This document shows positions 8,167 through 16,856 of a DNA stretch of 64,000 nt, one piece after another. Both the position numbers and the translations under genes were made by a program. The stretch is from Paracoccaceae bacterium. GTDB lineage: Bacteria > Pseudomonadota > Alphaproteobacteria > Rhodobacterales > Rhodobacteraceae. The stretch is from NCBI GenBank assembly GCA_018222585.1, contig JAAFAB010000001.1, positions 1 to 64,000 of the forward strand, read 5' to 3'. The notes under the pieces are model-generated. The model saw nothing but the letters and a program-made list of their open reading frames with translations. It ran no database searches and was not told the DNA's origin. Every line of letters begins with the position of its first letter. Position 1 is the stretch's first letter.

Positions 8167-8700
8167 ATGACGGCCCCCGATCGGCAAGCTCTGGCAGCGG
8201 TGCATTTCCGCTTTCTCGCTGCCAGAGCCGCCCCTACCATCCGACGGGTGGGAAACCGGATGGGGGGGTTCGAGATGATGACGCTCGACTACCTGGACAG
8301 GTACATCTGGGAGGCGGAGGCGCATGCTAACGAACTCCTCGACCTGATGGCGTTTGAGGATCGATCTGACCTTCTTGCGGTCCTTGAAAGCGGGGGGTGG
8401 GAGAAGCTTCTCCCTGGCCTGCAATCCCCTCCGAAGTCCACTTTCGTTTTCCTCGGTGAAGATCCTGCAGCGCGTGATCGTCGTCGGGAGAGCCTGGAAA
8501 AGACGGAATGGAACCTGCTTTGGGTCCAAGCTCGCTATCAGGCTCTTCAAGCAGCCACTGGCCTGCGTCTCGCAGCCAGCGTTGCCAACGTGAAGGGCAT
8601 GACATATCGGCGATCCGTGCGACACGTGGCTCAAGAAATTTCGCGAGCTCCGGCCCCGCCAGCAGCATGGGACGTAACAATGCTTCGCCTGCCTGACTGA
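8167..8700 (+). CDS. Possible antisense-strand gene, 177 aa, unknown function
   Basis: This rightward frame starts with ATG at 8167, preceded by AGGGAG at good spacing, and encodes a normal-looking protein with many acidic and aromatic residues (MMTLDYLDRYIWEAEAHANE). It partly overlaps the 3' half of the leftward gene 8327-9130. Third-position GC is high in its first 60 codons and falls later. Either this is a moron-like insertion on the opposite strand, or it is a shadow of the leftward gene. I cannot decide from sequence alone and list it with low confidence. Confidence 0.27.
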   Translation: MTAPDRQALAAVHFRFLAARAAPTIRRVGNRMGGFEMMTLDYLDRYIWEAEAHANELLDLMAFEDRSDLLAVLESGGWEKLLPGLQSPPKSTFVFLGEDPAARDRRRESLEKTEWNLLWVQARYQALQAATGLRLAASVANVKGMTYRRSVRHVAQEISRAPAPPAAWDVTMLRLPD

Positions 8701-9130
8701 TAATCCGGCCGGGAATGCAGATGCGGGCATACTGCCGGATGGGCAGCTTGGTAGTCTCGTGACGAGCGGATATCCGAGCCACGGTCGAGCGCATGCCCGT
8801 GACCCCCTCCGGTCCGCGGATAGTGCCGAAGGGTCCGGAGGTTTCATCGCGACGCTCAGCGACCTGCTCTTCGCCAAAAAACTGCGCGAAGCGATCCGTG
8901 TCGATCTCGGCGCCCAATCTGATACGGGCCGCCCTCAGGCGAGCGTCTTCCTCTCGGAGGACGCCGATCAAGCTCAGTTTCGCAGCCGGTTTCCCCGGAA
9001 TCTCGAACCTACACGCCGCCGCGAACTCTGCGGCCCCTTGGAAGCAGGTGTCGAAGTCCACAGCATCGCTTTCCAGATAGCGCGCGCGGAGGATCATCAT
9101 GAAGCCAGCGAAGTCCACTTCGGCAGCCAT
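8327..9130 (-). CDS. Phage early protein of unknown function, about 267 aa
   Basis: The start overlaps the stop of the upstream Cro-like gene as TGATG; GTG at 9133 is an alternative three bases longer. The first half has coding-like composition (AAEVDFAGFMMILRARYLES). The last 120 residues are rich in Pro, Ser, Gly and Arg and look unlike a folded domain. The tail overlaps a plausible gene on the other strand (8167-8700). The gene may be truncated or frameshifted near 8700. No family is recognised. Confidence 0.5.
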   Translation of the reverse strand: MAAEVDFAGFMMILRARYLESDAVDFDTCFQGAAEFAAACRFEIPGKPAAKLSLIGVLREEDARLRAARIRLGAEIDTDRFAQFFGEEQVAERRDETSGPFGTIRGPEGVTGMRSTVARISARHETTKLPIRQYARICIPGRIISQAGEALLRPMLLAGPELAKFLEPRVARIADMSCPSRWQRWLRDAGQWLLEEPDSELGPKAGSIPSFPGSPDDDHALQDLHRGKRKWTSEGIAGQGEASPTPRFQGPQEGQIDPQTPSGRGVR

Positions 9131-9375
9131 CACGCCACCTCCTTCCGGTTGGGCGCGGGGCGCGGGATGTCAGTCGGCCAGGTGAGATCGGACGGCCAGT
9201 TGTCGGAGAACCACGTGATCACGCGATCTGCGGTGCGAAGTGTGCATCCACCGCCATTCTTCAGCCGATCGAAGAACTTTCCATCGCGAACAGCATAGGA
9301 ACCGACAGTCGAAAGGGTCCGCCCCGTGTGAGCGCAGTATGCTTCGGCCTGCTTGATGATGGTGCCTGTGTTCAT
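9130..9375 (-). CDS. Cro/Ner-like early regulator, first gene of early operon
   Basis: The 81-residue product begins MNTGTIIKQAEAYCAHTGRT. Its segment LSTVGSYAVRDGKFFDRLKN resembles the compact helix-turn-helix seen in small phage regulators. It is the first leftward gene, divergent from the repressor across the operator region, exactly where Mu places ner. Ner shuts down early and repressor promoters after the first round of transcription. ATG at 9375 is chosen because the upstream in-frame extension runs through the operator repeats. The function is inferred mainly from position. Confidence 0.6.
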   Translation of the reverse strand: MNTGTIIKQAEAYCAHTGRTLSTVGSYAVRDGKFFDRLKNGGGCTLRTADRVITWFSDNWPSDLTWPTDIPRPAPNRKEVA

Positions 9376-9390
9376 CCCGACCCTCCTATT

Positions 9391-9451
9391 GGGTTTCTCC
9401 CGAATCTTATGACTGGGTTTTTCCCGATTGTCAAAGGTTCGTTTTTCGGGC
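9391..9451. promoter_or_regulatory. Operator region with three 24-bp-spaced repeats
   Basis: Three related 13-mers lie between the divergent repressor and Cro-like genes: GGGTTTCTCCCGA (9391-9403), GGGTTTTTCCCGA (9415-9427) and the weaker TCGTTTTTCGGGC (9439-9451). The starts are exactly 24 bp apart, a little over two helical turns. A reverse-oriented copy, TTTCGGGAAAACC (9473-9485), lies inside the repressor start. These are most likely binding sites for the repressor and the Cro-like protein. Which site favours lysogeny or lysis cannot be read from sequence. Confidence 0.7.
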
Positions 9452-9464
9452 ACCGTCCCGAACG

Positions 9465-10175
9465 ATGGAAGATTTCGGGAAAACCTTCGCGGATGCAGTC
9501 GCTCAGCAGCTTCAGGCGCTGAAGAAGAATGCCTTTGCAGTCGAAAAGGAGGGGGGGCTTCCAGTCGACGCGATTCGCTCCGTCGTGCGTGATGACGAGA
9601 AGAGAGCAGTTCCCAGGATCACCAGGGCCAAAGAAATCTGCGACCTACTGGGCCTTGAGTTCTACATCGGACCTCCCCGAGACATCGGACCGGTCGAGCA
9701 GATCGTTCTGGATGGCGGGGACTACGCGCATATTCCCGTTCACGCCGCGACGCTGGCGGCCGGTGGCGGCGCGCTCAACGGGGAAGAACCGGTTGTGGAT
9801 CACCTGGCGTTCAAGCGCGCCTGGCTGAGCCGGATCGGGATATCTCCCGCGAATGCCGTCCTCGCCCGCGTCGCACACGGTGAGCTTGGCGAAAGCATGA
9901 TGCCGACAATCTGTCCCGGTGACATGGTGCTGATCGACACATCGAAGCGGGAGATTCCGCAGCGGCCGCCAAACTACAAGTCCAAGAAGAGCCCGATCTA
10001 CGCATTCACCACCGAGGATGGTGCCCGGGTGAAGCGCCTTGCACAGCTTAACGACGTCATCATCCTGGTCTCGGACAATCCGGACATTTCGCCCGAGTTC
10101 CTTAGCAAGGACCGCTGGTCAGAGGTTAACGTGATCGGGAAGGTAGTCTGGTGGGGCCATACAGCAGAGGAATAG
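9465..10175 (+). CDS. Phage repressor with S24 LexA-like peptidase domain
   Basis: The 236-residue protein has an N-terminal DNA-binding part (residues 1-65) and a C-terminal LexA/CI-like domain. The catalytic serine is S144 in GESMMPTICPGD and the lysine is K190 in ARVKRLAQL. A possible self-cleavage dipeptide Ala-Gly is present in TLAAGGG near residue 99. Such repressors hold lysogeny and are inactivated after RecA-stimulated self-cleavage, so this Mu-like phage may be SOS-inducible, unlike Mu itself. It is divergent from the early operon and is followed four bases later by a lipoprotein gene. Confidence 0.88.
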   Translation: MEDFGKTFADAVAQQLQALKKNAFAVEKEGGLPVDAIRSVVRDDEKRAVPRITRAKEICDLLGLEFYIGPPRDIGPVEQIVLDGGDYAHIPVHAATLAAGGGALNGEEPVVDHLAFKRAWLSRIGISPANAVLARVAHGELGESMMPTICPGDMVLIDTSKREIPQRPPNYKSKKSPIYAFTTEDGARVKRLAQLNDVIILVSDNPDISPEFLSKDRWSEVNVIGKVVWWGHTAEE

Positions 10176-10179
10176 CGCT

Positions 10180-10500
10180 ATGCGCAGAATTGGTGTTTCG
10201 ATTCTCATTGTCATGATGATCGCGGGCTGCGAGGAGCATGATCTCAGGGGCACGAATGCTTCCTACCTTGAACCACTAGAACAGTCCGGTTCGTATCGCT
10301 GGAAAACCATTGCCGATAACATCTATCCTGTGAACGGCGAAAAAGCTGAAGCGGCGAGACTGCGGCAGCTAGGGGAAGCGCTGCGGATCAACAGCGCATG
10401 CTCGAACGGGTATGATATTACTGACCGACAGGCGACCATGAAACGCGAGAGCCCTTGGGGAGGTATCTATGACGTTTTCTATACGGTTCGCTGCAAGTAG
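10180..10500 (+). CDS. Small lipoprotein co-transcribed with the phage repressor
   Basis: The 106-residue product has a lipoprotein signal peptide: MRRIGVSILIVMMIAGC with Cys17 at the lipobox. The mature part is polar, with a pair of cysteines later (SACSNG and VRC). It begins four bases after the repressor stop, so it should be expressed in the lysogen. Lysogenic-conversion genes in this position often block superinfection at the cell surface, but no family match supports that here. The stop codon lies within the left arm of an inverted repeat. Confidence 0.65.
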   Translation: MRRIGVSILIVMMIAGCEEHDLRGTNASYLEPLEQSGSYRWKTIADNIYPVNGEKAEAARLRQLGEALRINSACSNGYDITDRQATMKRESPWGGIYDVFYTVRCK

Positions 10501-10558
10501 GCTGGCCAGGCAACATCGTTCAACATCAATTCGTCTAGCGTAGCCGACCAGCCTACTT
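10495..10558. terminator. Inverted repeat between convergent phage genes
   Basis: The 11-base arms AAGTAGGCTGG (10495-10505) and CCAGCCTACTT (10548-10558) are perfect reverse complements around a 42-base loop. The element sits between the rightward lipoprotein gene and the leftward gene ending at 10567, so a bidirectional termination or mRNA-stability role is likely. No T-run follows, so a classical intrinsic terminator is not certain. Confidence 0.45.
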
Positions 10559-10566
10559 GGCCCGGA

Positions 10567-11070
10567 TCATCGGACGCGAGTATCCGACTTTTCGACCCGC
10601 GCGGAGCCGCGCACGTGCTCCGCAGCTCCGTCGGAGAAAGAGACGTGGAGGTCCACCTCAGGAGCAGCGCGCTTCTCAAGTGCGCTGGCGAGCCTGTTCA
10701 TCGCCAGCGTCAGCTTGTCGATCTTGGTGAGGGCCTTCTCTTTTGTATCGCACATGTCGCGTCCTTTCGTTTCTGGATCGATGATGGCCTCGGTTGGTGG
10801 CCGCAAATCGACTTCGTCGCTCCCATCAGAAAGATGGTGAACCAGTCCTTCCATTGACCTCCGGTACTCGAGGCCCTGGTCGGTGCTCCACGCCTCGTTC
10901 CCCACAGGGGTCTGGCCCAGGTACTGCTCGGCATCGTGTTGGCCTGTCCCTCCGAGAGCTTCTCCCTGCGCCCGCAACCGTTCAATCTCCTGCACCGCTC
11001 GCAGCATTGTGTCGCCAACATGGGTTCCGGCCACAGCCGACGCGCGAAGCTCTGCCACGATGTCCGGCAT
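10567..11070 (-). CDS. Phage protein of unknown function, 167 aa
   Basis: The product starts MPDIVAELRASAVAGTHVGD with a helical segment ending EIERLRAQGEAL, a pattern seen in many small phage accessory proteins. A second region from MCDTKEKALTKIDKL onward could be a separate small protein from an internal start. It lies outside the repressor, on the terminus-proximal side, where Mu has no comparable gene. It follows its neighbour by four bases. No function is assigned. Confidence 0.5.
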   Translation of the reverse strand: MPDIVAELRASAVAGTHVGDTMLRAVQEIERLRAQGEALGGTGQHDAEQYLGQTPVGNEAWSTDQGLEYRRSMEGLVHHLSDGSDEVDLRPPTEAIIDPETKGRDMCDTKEKALTKIDKLTLAMNRLASALEKRAAPEVDLHVSFSDGAAEHVRGSARVEKSDTRVR

Positions 11071-11074
11071 AAGA

Positions 11075-11518
11075 TCACCCCTCCATGATCGACTTGCCCT
11101 GGCCGATCTTGATCAGCTCCGGCCGCGCCCATTCGGGCAGCTTCAGGAGGACCGACTTGCTGGCCTGTCCACCGACGACGGGAAGCTCCTTTGCCGGGCG
11201 CTTGCCGGTGGCGATCTGCCGCCAGGGGGTCAGCTTAAGGCTGATGCTGCCCTTGATGCCGCCGGCGAGCGGCAGGGCATTGGGCTCATCGAGTTCAGCA
11301 AGGATCACCTGGAGGATATGGTTATCTTTCGGCTCACTCGACAGCCTGAGCACAAGGGCGTCTGACTGCGGTCGCAGTACGCCCCCGAAGCGCTTCTCTT
11401 GTGCCAGAGCAGTGATACCGATCCGGATGAACTGACCTGCCCTCAACTCGGAGACCGCGATCGAGAACCCGGAACGCGCGGAAGCGCCACTGAACAGCTG
11501 AGGGTAAATCGGTGGCAT
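11075..11518 (-). CDS. Phage protein of unknown function, 147 aa
   Basis: The product begins MPPIYPQLFSGASARSGFSI and seems rich in beta strands (RAGQFIRIGITALAQEKRFG, SDALVLRLSS). It ends four bases before the next gene, so the two form a pair transcribed from near the phage end toward the repressor. I recognise no family. The pair could be early accessory genes acquired by the phage. Confidence 0.5.
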   Translation of the reverse strand: MPPIYPQLFSGASARSGFSIAVSELRAGQFIRIGITALAQEKRFGGVLRPQSDALVLRLSSEPKDNHILQVILAELDEPNALPLAGGIKGSISLKLTPWRQIATGKRPAKELPVVGGQASKSVLLKLPEWARPELIKIGQGKSIMEG

Positions 11519-12016
11519 CTGGGGGGCTCCACGGTGATTTAAACAGGGGCTTTACACCGCCTGCAGTACCTCGATGGAACAGCCACTATCCCCCTTAACC
11601 TGTCGAAATCGGTTGCAGGTTCCAGGAGGGCGGCGCCAGACACTATAACCTCAAACCCCCTTTTTTCTAAGGCTAGAAACGAACCTGCAAGGCGGGTGGC
11701 GAACTTGCGGCCGAATTTGCATGTTCCCGGGGTTGTTCTGCTACGGCGATGCACCATCCCCCAGCTGGCAATGCGTTCATCTTTCGAGCTTTTTCAGCTC
11801 AAGCGCCGCTGCAGAACCTTTTGTCGCGGCTCGCTCCTGACAGGCTGCATCTGCCCGCGTCGAGCGCCACTGCAAGACATCAAGGCGTCGCTTCGCTGGT
11901 CGAGCATTTTCACACTAAAGCCCTTGTTTTGCGGGCCTATCCGGCATCTTCCGGCTTGTTCTGGGCTCTTCCGGGTTCACTGAAGAAAGGTGTGTCCCAT
12001 TACACCCAGGAACGCG
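11519..12016. other. Non-coding phage terminus region with candidate transposase sites
   Basis: I see no convincing gene in these 498 bases. Two related motifs, CATGTTCCCGGGGTTGTTCT (11720-11739) and CATCTTCCGGCTTGTTCT (11945-11962), plus a partial copy at 11966-11981, may be MuA binding sites. Short inverted copies of TTGCAGGTTC and its complement also occur (the latter at 11681-11690). An inverted repeat GGTGT/ACACC (11989-12006) overlaps the proposed end at 12004. All site assignments are inference from position and repetition. Confidence 0.4.
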
Positions 12017-12020
12017 AAAA

Positions 12021-12040
12021 GCCCCGGGCATAACCGGGGC
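12021..12040 (-). terminator. Intrinsic terminator of tRNA-Val
   Basis: On the minus strand a GCCCCGG/CCGGGGC hairpin is followed by TTTTC, just beyond the tRNA 3' end. It marks the boundary of host sequence and therefore limits how far right the prophage can extend. Confidence 0.7.
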
Positions 12041-12056
12041 TTCTCGAGAAGCTGGA

Positions 12057-12131
12057 TGGTGGGTGATAAGGGATTTGAACCCCTGACATCTTCGATGTGA
12101 ACGAAGCGCTCTACCACTGAGCTAATCACCC
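12057..12131 (-). tRNA. tRNA-Val (anticodon CAC)
   Basis: A complete cloverleaf reads on the minus strand. The acceptor stem is GGGTGAT/ATCACCC and the D-arm AGCTCAGTGGTAGAGC. The anticodon stem CTTCG/CGAAG encloses TTCACAT, giving anticodon CAC. The T-arm is GGGGTTCAAATCCC. The CCA end is encoded (12057-12059). It decodes GTG. The prophage lies just downstream, but no duplicated tRNA fragment is seen, in keeping with Mu-like rather than tRNA-directed integration. Confidence 0.95.
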
Positions 12132-12146
12132 GCCGTGGCGCGTTCT

Positions 12147-12680
12147 CTAACGGTCCTCGCCGTCCTCTGCAAGAGGCTCTTTTGCAGAAAATTCCCCTTC
12201 CGTCGCCGCGGCCTGCTCCAGCTCTTCCAGGGCGGGACCGCTCTGGCGGATGCGGGTCACCATCAGCTTGCCATTGGGCAGATCCTTCGCCCGGGTGACG
12301 CGCAGCTTGCCCAGCGGTTGCAGCGACAACTCACGCCCCTCGCCAAGCGCCTCGCCCAGCACGGTCAGCATGGCCTCGACCACCGGCTTGGCGTCCTTCT
12401 TCTTCACCCCCGAGCGCTCGACCACGCGCTCGATCAGCTCCTTCTTCTTCAGCTCCGCCTGCGGCGCCTCGCCGTCCCCGGAGTCAGTCTTGCCGGGCTG
12501 TTCTGCGGTCAGCGCACCGGCGGGTCGGGGCTTCGGCGTCTTCTTCGCCGCCGGGCCGCTGTTGCCCTGCTCTTCGGTCAGCGCGCCGGCGCTGCGCGCG
12601 GCACGGGCGCTGGCGCTGGCCGCTCGGGCGGCGGCGCTGCGGTCGCTGGGGGGTTCGCTGTCCTTCTTCTTCGCGGCCAT
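12147..12680 (-). CDS. HU-family DNA-binding protein with Ala/Lys-rich N-terminal extension
   Basis: The C-terminal 95 residues fit the HU/IHF fold, with a dimerising helix segment (KKKELIERVVERSGVKKKDA) and the arm region (PLGKLRVTRAKDLPNGKLMV). The first 75 residues are disordered and rich in Ala, Lys and Pro, with two related ALTEEQ/ALTAEQ segments. The protein is 177 residues, against about 90 for plain HU. ATG at 12680 is preceded by AAAGGAGG, which fixes the start. It probably compacts or bends chromosomal DNA; the extension may add non-specific binding. Confidence 0.75.
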   Translation of the reverse strand: MAAKKKDSEPPSDRSAAARAASASARAARSAGALTEEQGNSGPAAKKTPKPRPAGALTAEQPGKTDSGDGEAPQAELKKKELIERVVERSGVKKKDAKPVVEAMLTVLGEALGEGRELSLQPLGKLRVTRAKDLPNGKLMVTRIRQSGPALEELEQAAATEGEFSAKEPLAEDGEDR

Positions 12681-12777
12681 GACGGCCTCCTTTCGCGGTT
12701 CGCGGCGGTTCACGTCTTACACTAGGGCGTGCGGGAAAATCTGCCAGCCCCCGCAGGCGGACAGCCCCCAAAGCAGG

Positions 12778-12808
12778 AAGGCCGCGCCCCTTTCCAGGGC
12801 ACGGCCTT
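12778..12808 (-). terminator. Weak hairpin downstream of lon
   Basis: AAGGCCG and CGGCCTT flank a GC-rich bulged stem just past the lon stop on the minus strand. A strong T-run is absent, so termination may be partial. Confidence 0.35.
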
Positions 12809-12850
12809 CGCAATTTTCAGCGGATCAGCGGGCCGGAGCCCGCCCGACGC

Positions 12851-15262
12851 TCAGTGCGCGACCGTCTGGCGGGCGCTTTCCTCGGCGGCCTTGGCACGGG
12901 CGGCCGCGGCGGCCTCCTCGGCCTCCTCGTCCCACTCGATCGCCTCGGGCTGACGGATCAGCGCCTGTTGCAGCACTTCGCGGACATGGGTGACGGGGAT
13001 GATCTTCAGACCTTCCTTCACGTTGTCCGGGATGTCGGCCAGGTCCTTCTCGTTCTCCTCGGGGATGAACACGGTCTTGATGCCGCCGCGCAGAGCGGCC
13101 AGCAGCTTTTCCTTCAGCCCCCCGATGGGCATGGCATTGCCGCGCAGCGAAACCTCGCCGGTCATGGCGATGTCCTTGCGCACCGGGATCTGCGTCAGCA
13201 CCGAAACGATGGAGGTCACCATGGCCAGACCGGCCGAGGGGCCGTCCTTGGGCGTGGCGCCATCGGGCACGTGGACGTGGATGTCCCAGTGATCGAAGCG
13301 CGGCGGCTTGACACCGATGTCCGGCGCGATGGATCGGACGTAGGACGATGCGGCGTCAATCGACTCCTTCATCACGTCGCCCAGCTTGCCGGTGGTCTTC
13401 ATCCGGCCCTTGCCCGGCAGGCGCAGCGCCTCGATCTGCAGCAGGTCACCGCCGACCGAAGTCCAGGCCAGGCCGGTGACGACGCCGATCTGGTCCTCCT
13501 TCTCGGCCAGGCCATAGCGGAACTTCTTCACGCCGAGGTACTCATCGAGGTTGTCCTCGGTGATCACCACCTTCTGCGCCTCGCCCTTGATGATCTGGGT
13601 CACGGCCTTCCGCGCCAGCTTGGCCACCTCGCGCTTGAGGTTCCGCACGCCGGCCTCGCGGGTATACCGCTGGATCATCTCGGTCAGGGCACCATCGGTC
13701 ACCTCGAATTCCGAGGCCTTCAGACCGTGGTTCTTCACCTCCTGGTCGATCAGGTGGCGCCGGGCGATCTGCAGCTTCTCATCCTCGGTGTAGCCGGCAA
13801 GGCTGATGATCTCCATCCGGTCCAGAAGCGGGCCCGGCATGTTGTAGGAGTTCGCCGTGGTCAGGAACATCACGTTGGAGAGGTCGTATTCGACTTCCAG
13901 GTAGTGATCCACGAAGGTGCCGTTCTGTTCCGGGTCGAGCACTTCCAGCATCGCCGAGGAGGGATCGCCACGAAAGTCCTGGCCCATCTTGTCGATCTCG
14001 TCGAGCAGGATCAGCGGGTTCGTGGTCTTGGCCTTCTTCAGCGCCTGGATGATCTTGCCGGGCATCGAGCCGATGTAGGTCCGGCGGTGACCGCGGATCT
14101 CGGATTCATCGCGCACGCCGCCAAGGCTGATGCGGATGAACTCACGCCCCGTGGCCTTGGCCACCGATTTGCCGAGGGAGGTCTTGCCGACGCCCGGAGG
14201 GCCGACGAGGCAGAGGATCGGCCCCTTCAGCTTCTTGCTGCGCTGCTGCACGGCCAGATACTCGACGATGCGTTCCTTGACCTTCTCAAGCCCGTAGTGA
14301 TCCTTTTCCAGCGTGCTTTCCGCCAGGGTCAGGTCCTTCTTCACGCGGGATTTCACACCCCACGGAATCGACAGCATCCAGTCCAGGTAGTTGCGCACGA
14401 CGGTCGCTTCGGCCGACATCGGGGACATCGACTTCAGCTTCTTGATCTCGGCCTCGGCCTTCTCGCGGGCTTCCTTGGACAGCTTGGTCTCGGCGATGCG
14501 GGCTTCCAGCTCGGCGATCTCGCCTTCGCCGTCCTCGCCATCGCCCAGTTCCTTCTGAATGGCCTTCATCTGCTCATTCAGGTAGTACTCGCGCTGCGTC
14601 CGCTCCATCTGGGATTTGACGCGGGTCTTGATCTTCTTCTCGACCTGCAGCACGGACATTTCGCCCTGCATCAGGCCGTAGACCTTTTCCAGACGCTCGG
14701 AGATGCTCAGCGTCTCCAGAAGCTCCTGCTTCTGCTCGACGTCGATGCCGAGGTGCCCGGCGACCAGGTCGGCAAGGCGCGAGGGCTCATGGCTGTCGGC
14801 CACGGCCGACAGCGCCTCTTCGGGGATGTTCTTCTTGACCTTGGCGTAGCGTTCGAACTCCTGCGCGACGGTGCGCAGCAGGGCCTCTGTGGTCGCCTCG
14901 TCGCCAGGGACCTCCTCCAGCAGCTCGGCACGGGCCTCGAAGTAGTCGTCGTTTTCCAGGTATTCGGCGACCCTCACGCGCACCGAGCCCTCGACCAGCA
15001 CCTTCACGGTGCCATCGGGCAGCTTCAGCAGTTGCAGGACATTGGCCAGCACGCCGGTGCCATGGATGCCCTCGGGGGTCGGATCGTCTTCGGCAGGGTC
15101 CTTCTGGCTGGCCAGCAGGATCTGCTTGTTCTCCGTCATCACCTCTTCCAGCGCCCGCACGGATTTCTCACGGCCGACGAAAAGGGGCACGATCATGTGC
15201 GGGAAGACCGCGATGTCGCGCAGGGGAAGCACGGCGTAGGAGGGGTTGAGAGGCTCTTGCAT
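12851..15262 (-). CDS. lon: ATP-dependent Lon protease
   Basis: The 803-residue protein has the full Lon architecture. The substrate-binding N-terminal domain spans about residues 1-205, a coiled region follows to about 300, and the AAA+ domain has Walker A GPPGVGKT (354-361) and Walker B LILLDEID. The C-terminal protease has catalytic Ser676 (KDGPSAGLA) and Lys717 (GGLKEKL). It degrades misfolded and regulatory proteins in the cytoplasm. The ATG at 15262 is preceded by GGAAAGAGA. A heat-shock-like promoter may lie upstream. Length matches bacterial Lon. Confidence 0.97.
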   Translation of the reverse strand: MQEPLNPSYAVLPLRDIAVFPHMIVPLFVGREKSVRALEEVMTENKQILLASQKDPAEDDPTPEGIHGTGVLANVLQLLKLPDGTVKVLVEGSVRVRVAEYLENDDYFEARAELLEEVPGDEATTEALLRTVAQEFERYAKVKKNIPEEALSAVADSHEPSRLADLVAGHLGIDVEQKQELLETLSISERLEKVYGLMQGEMSVLQVEKKIKTRVKSQMERTQREYYLNEQMKAIQKELGDGEDGEGEIAELEARIAETKLSKEAREKAEAEIKKLKSMSPMSAEATVVRNYLDWMLSIPWGVKSRVKKDLTLAESTLEKDHYGLEKVKERIVEYLAVQQRSKKLKGPILCLVGPPGVGKTSLGKSVAKATGREFIRISLGGVRDESEIRGHRRTYIGSMPGKIIQALKKAKTTNPLILLDEIDKMGQDFRGDPSSAMLEVLDPEQNGTFVDHYLEVEYDLSNVMFLTTANSYNMPGPLLDRMEIISLAGYTEDEKLQIARRHLIDQEVKNHGLKASEFEVTDGALTEMIQRYTREAGVRNLKREVAKLARKAVTQIIKGEAQKVVITEDNLDEYLGVKKFRYGLAEKEDQIGVVTGLAWTSVGGDLLQIEALRLPGKGRMKTTGKLGDVMKESIDAASSYVRSIAPDIGVKPPRFDHWDIHVHVPDGATPKDGPSAGLAMVTSIVSVLTQIPVRKDIAMTGEVSLRGNAMPIGGLKEKLLAALRGGIKTVFIPEENEKDLADIPDNVKEGLKIIPVTHVREVLQQALIRQPEAIEWDEEAEEAAAAARAKAAEESARQTVAH

Positions 15263-15663
15263 TCTCTTTCCTTGATCTTGGGCAGATGGCGCAGGCCCCG
15301 CTTGGCGGCAACCATGGCGATCTCCGGTTTACAGCATCTTAATCTGGGCCCTCGGGCGCGATGTTCAACTGTGTTCCAGCCATCCTGCCCGGAGGGACAG
15401 GCGGCAGCAAGCGGGATATATGGGCTTTTCTGTGAAAAACCACCGTGCCCGGGATCGGCGGTTCGGGGGGGCTTTGCCGCCTTCGGCACCGGGCCCCGCC
15501 CCCCGGAGATATTTATCGCCCAGGTGAAAGGGTTACCCCCCCTTCGCGTCGCGCCTGGCGCACATATGCCCGCCAGAGATCTGTCCGGGCCGGGCGATAC
15601 GGATCCGCATAGGGGTCGGGAGGGACTGGTCAACTCCGCGCCGGAAGACTAAGAGCCACAGCC
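15263..15663. other. Divergent lon/tgt intergenic region with a variant dispersed repeat
   Basis: These 401 bases hold no gene. They contain the promoters of lon (leftward) and tgt (rightward) and a variant of the dispersed intergenic repeat, CCCGGAGATATTTATCGCC, near 15503-15520. Several GC-rich hairpins precede it (about 15460-15502). Beyond a possible heat-shock promoter nothing further is recognised. Confidence 0.5.
15339..15369 (-). promoter_or_regulatory. Possible heat-shock (RpoH) promoter of lon
   Basis: On the minus strand GTTGAAC (15369-15363) is followed 14 bases later by CCCAGATTAAG (15349-15339). This resembles RpoH elements of the CTTGAA / CCCAT type with one mismatch in the -35. 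lon is a common RpoH target. The match is approximate, so the call is tentative. Confidence 0.33.
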
Positions 15664-16794
<1,131 letters not shown>

Positions 16795-16856
16795 CGCGCC
16801 CTAGACCTCGCGCCGCCCAATCCCTATATATTTCGTCAGAAACAGACGGAGCCGAC

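Larger units (their letters stand above)
1..12004 (-). mobile_element. Mu-like transposable prophage, partial (repressor end and early operon)
   Basis: The gene set is diagnostic of Mu-like phages: a DDE transposase of MuA type, an adjacent MuB ATPase, DUF3164, GemA, Mor, and a divergent S24-type repressor. The early genes run leftward and overlap by a few bases. The element continues past the left edge, where late genes are expected. The right boundary must lie between the last phage gene (ends 11518) and the tRNA-Val terminator (about 12017). I propose 12004, because the minus strand there begins TGTAATGGGACACACC, which fits the TG...CA ends of this transposon family. The exact end is inference; the presence of the prophage is secure. 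Confidence 0.9.

Noticed and set aside
11539-11757. 72-residue leftward frame in the phage terminus.
   Set aside because: No ribosome-binding site, no neighbour overlap and a composition unlike the other phage genes.
12057-12131. tRNA-Val as the phage attachment site.
   Set aside because: No duplicated 3' tRNA fragment was seen in the window, and the phage encodes a MuA-type transposase, not a tyrosine integrase.
12854-15652. A 932-codon rightward open frame opposite lon.
   Set aside because: It is the antisense shadow of a clear lon gene; the protein is low-complexity and His/Arg/Gln/Leu-rich with no family match.
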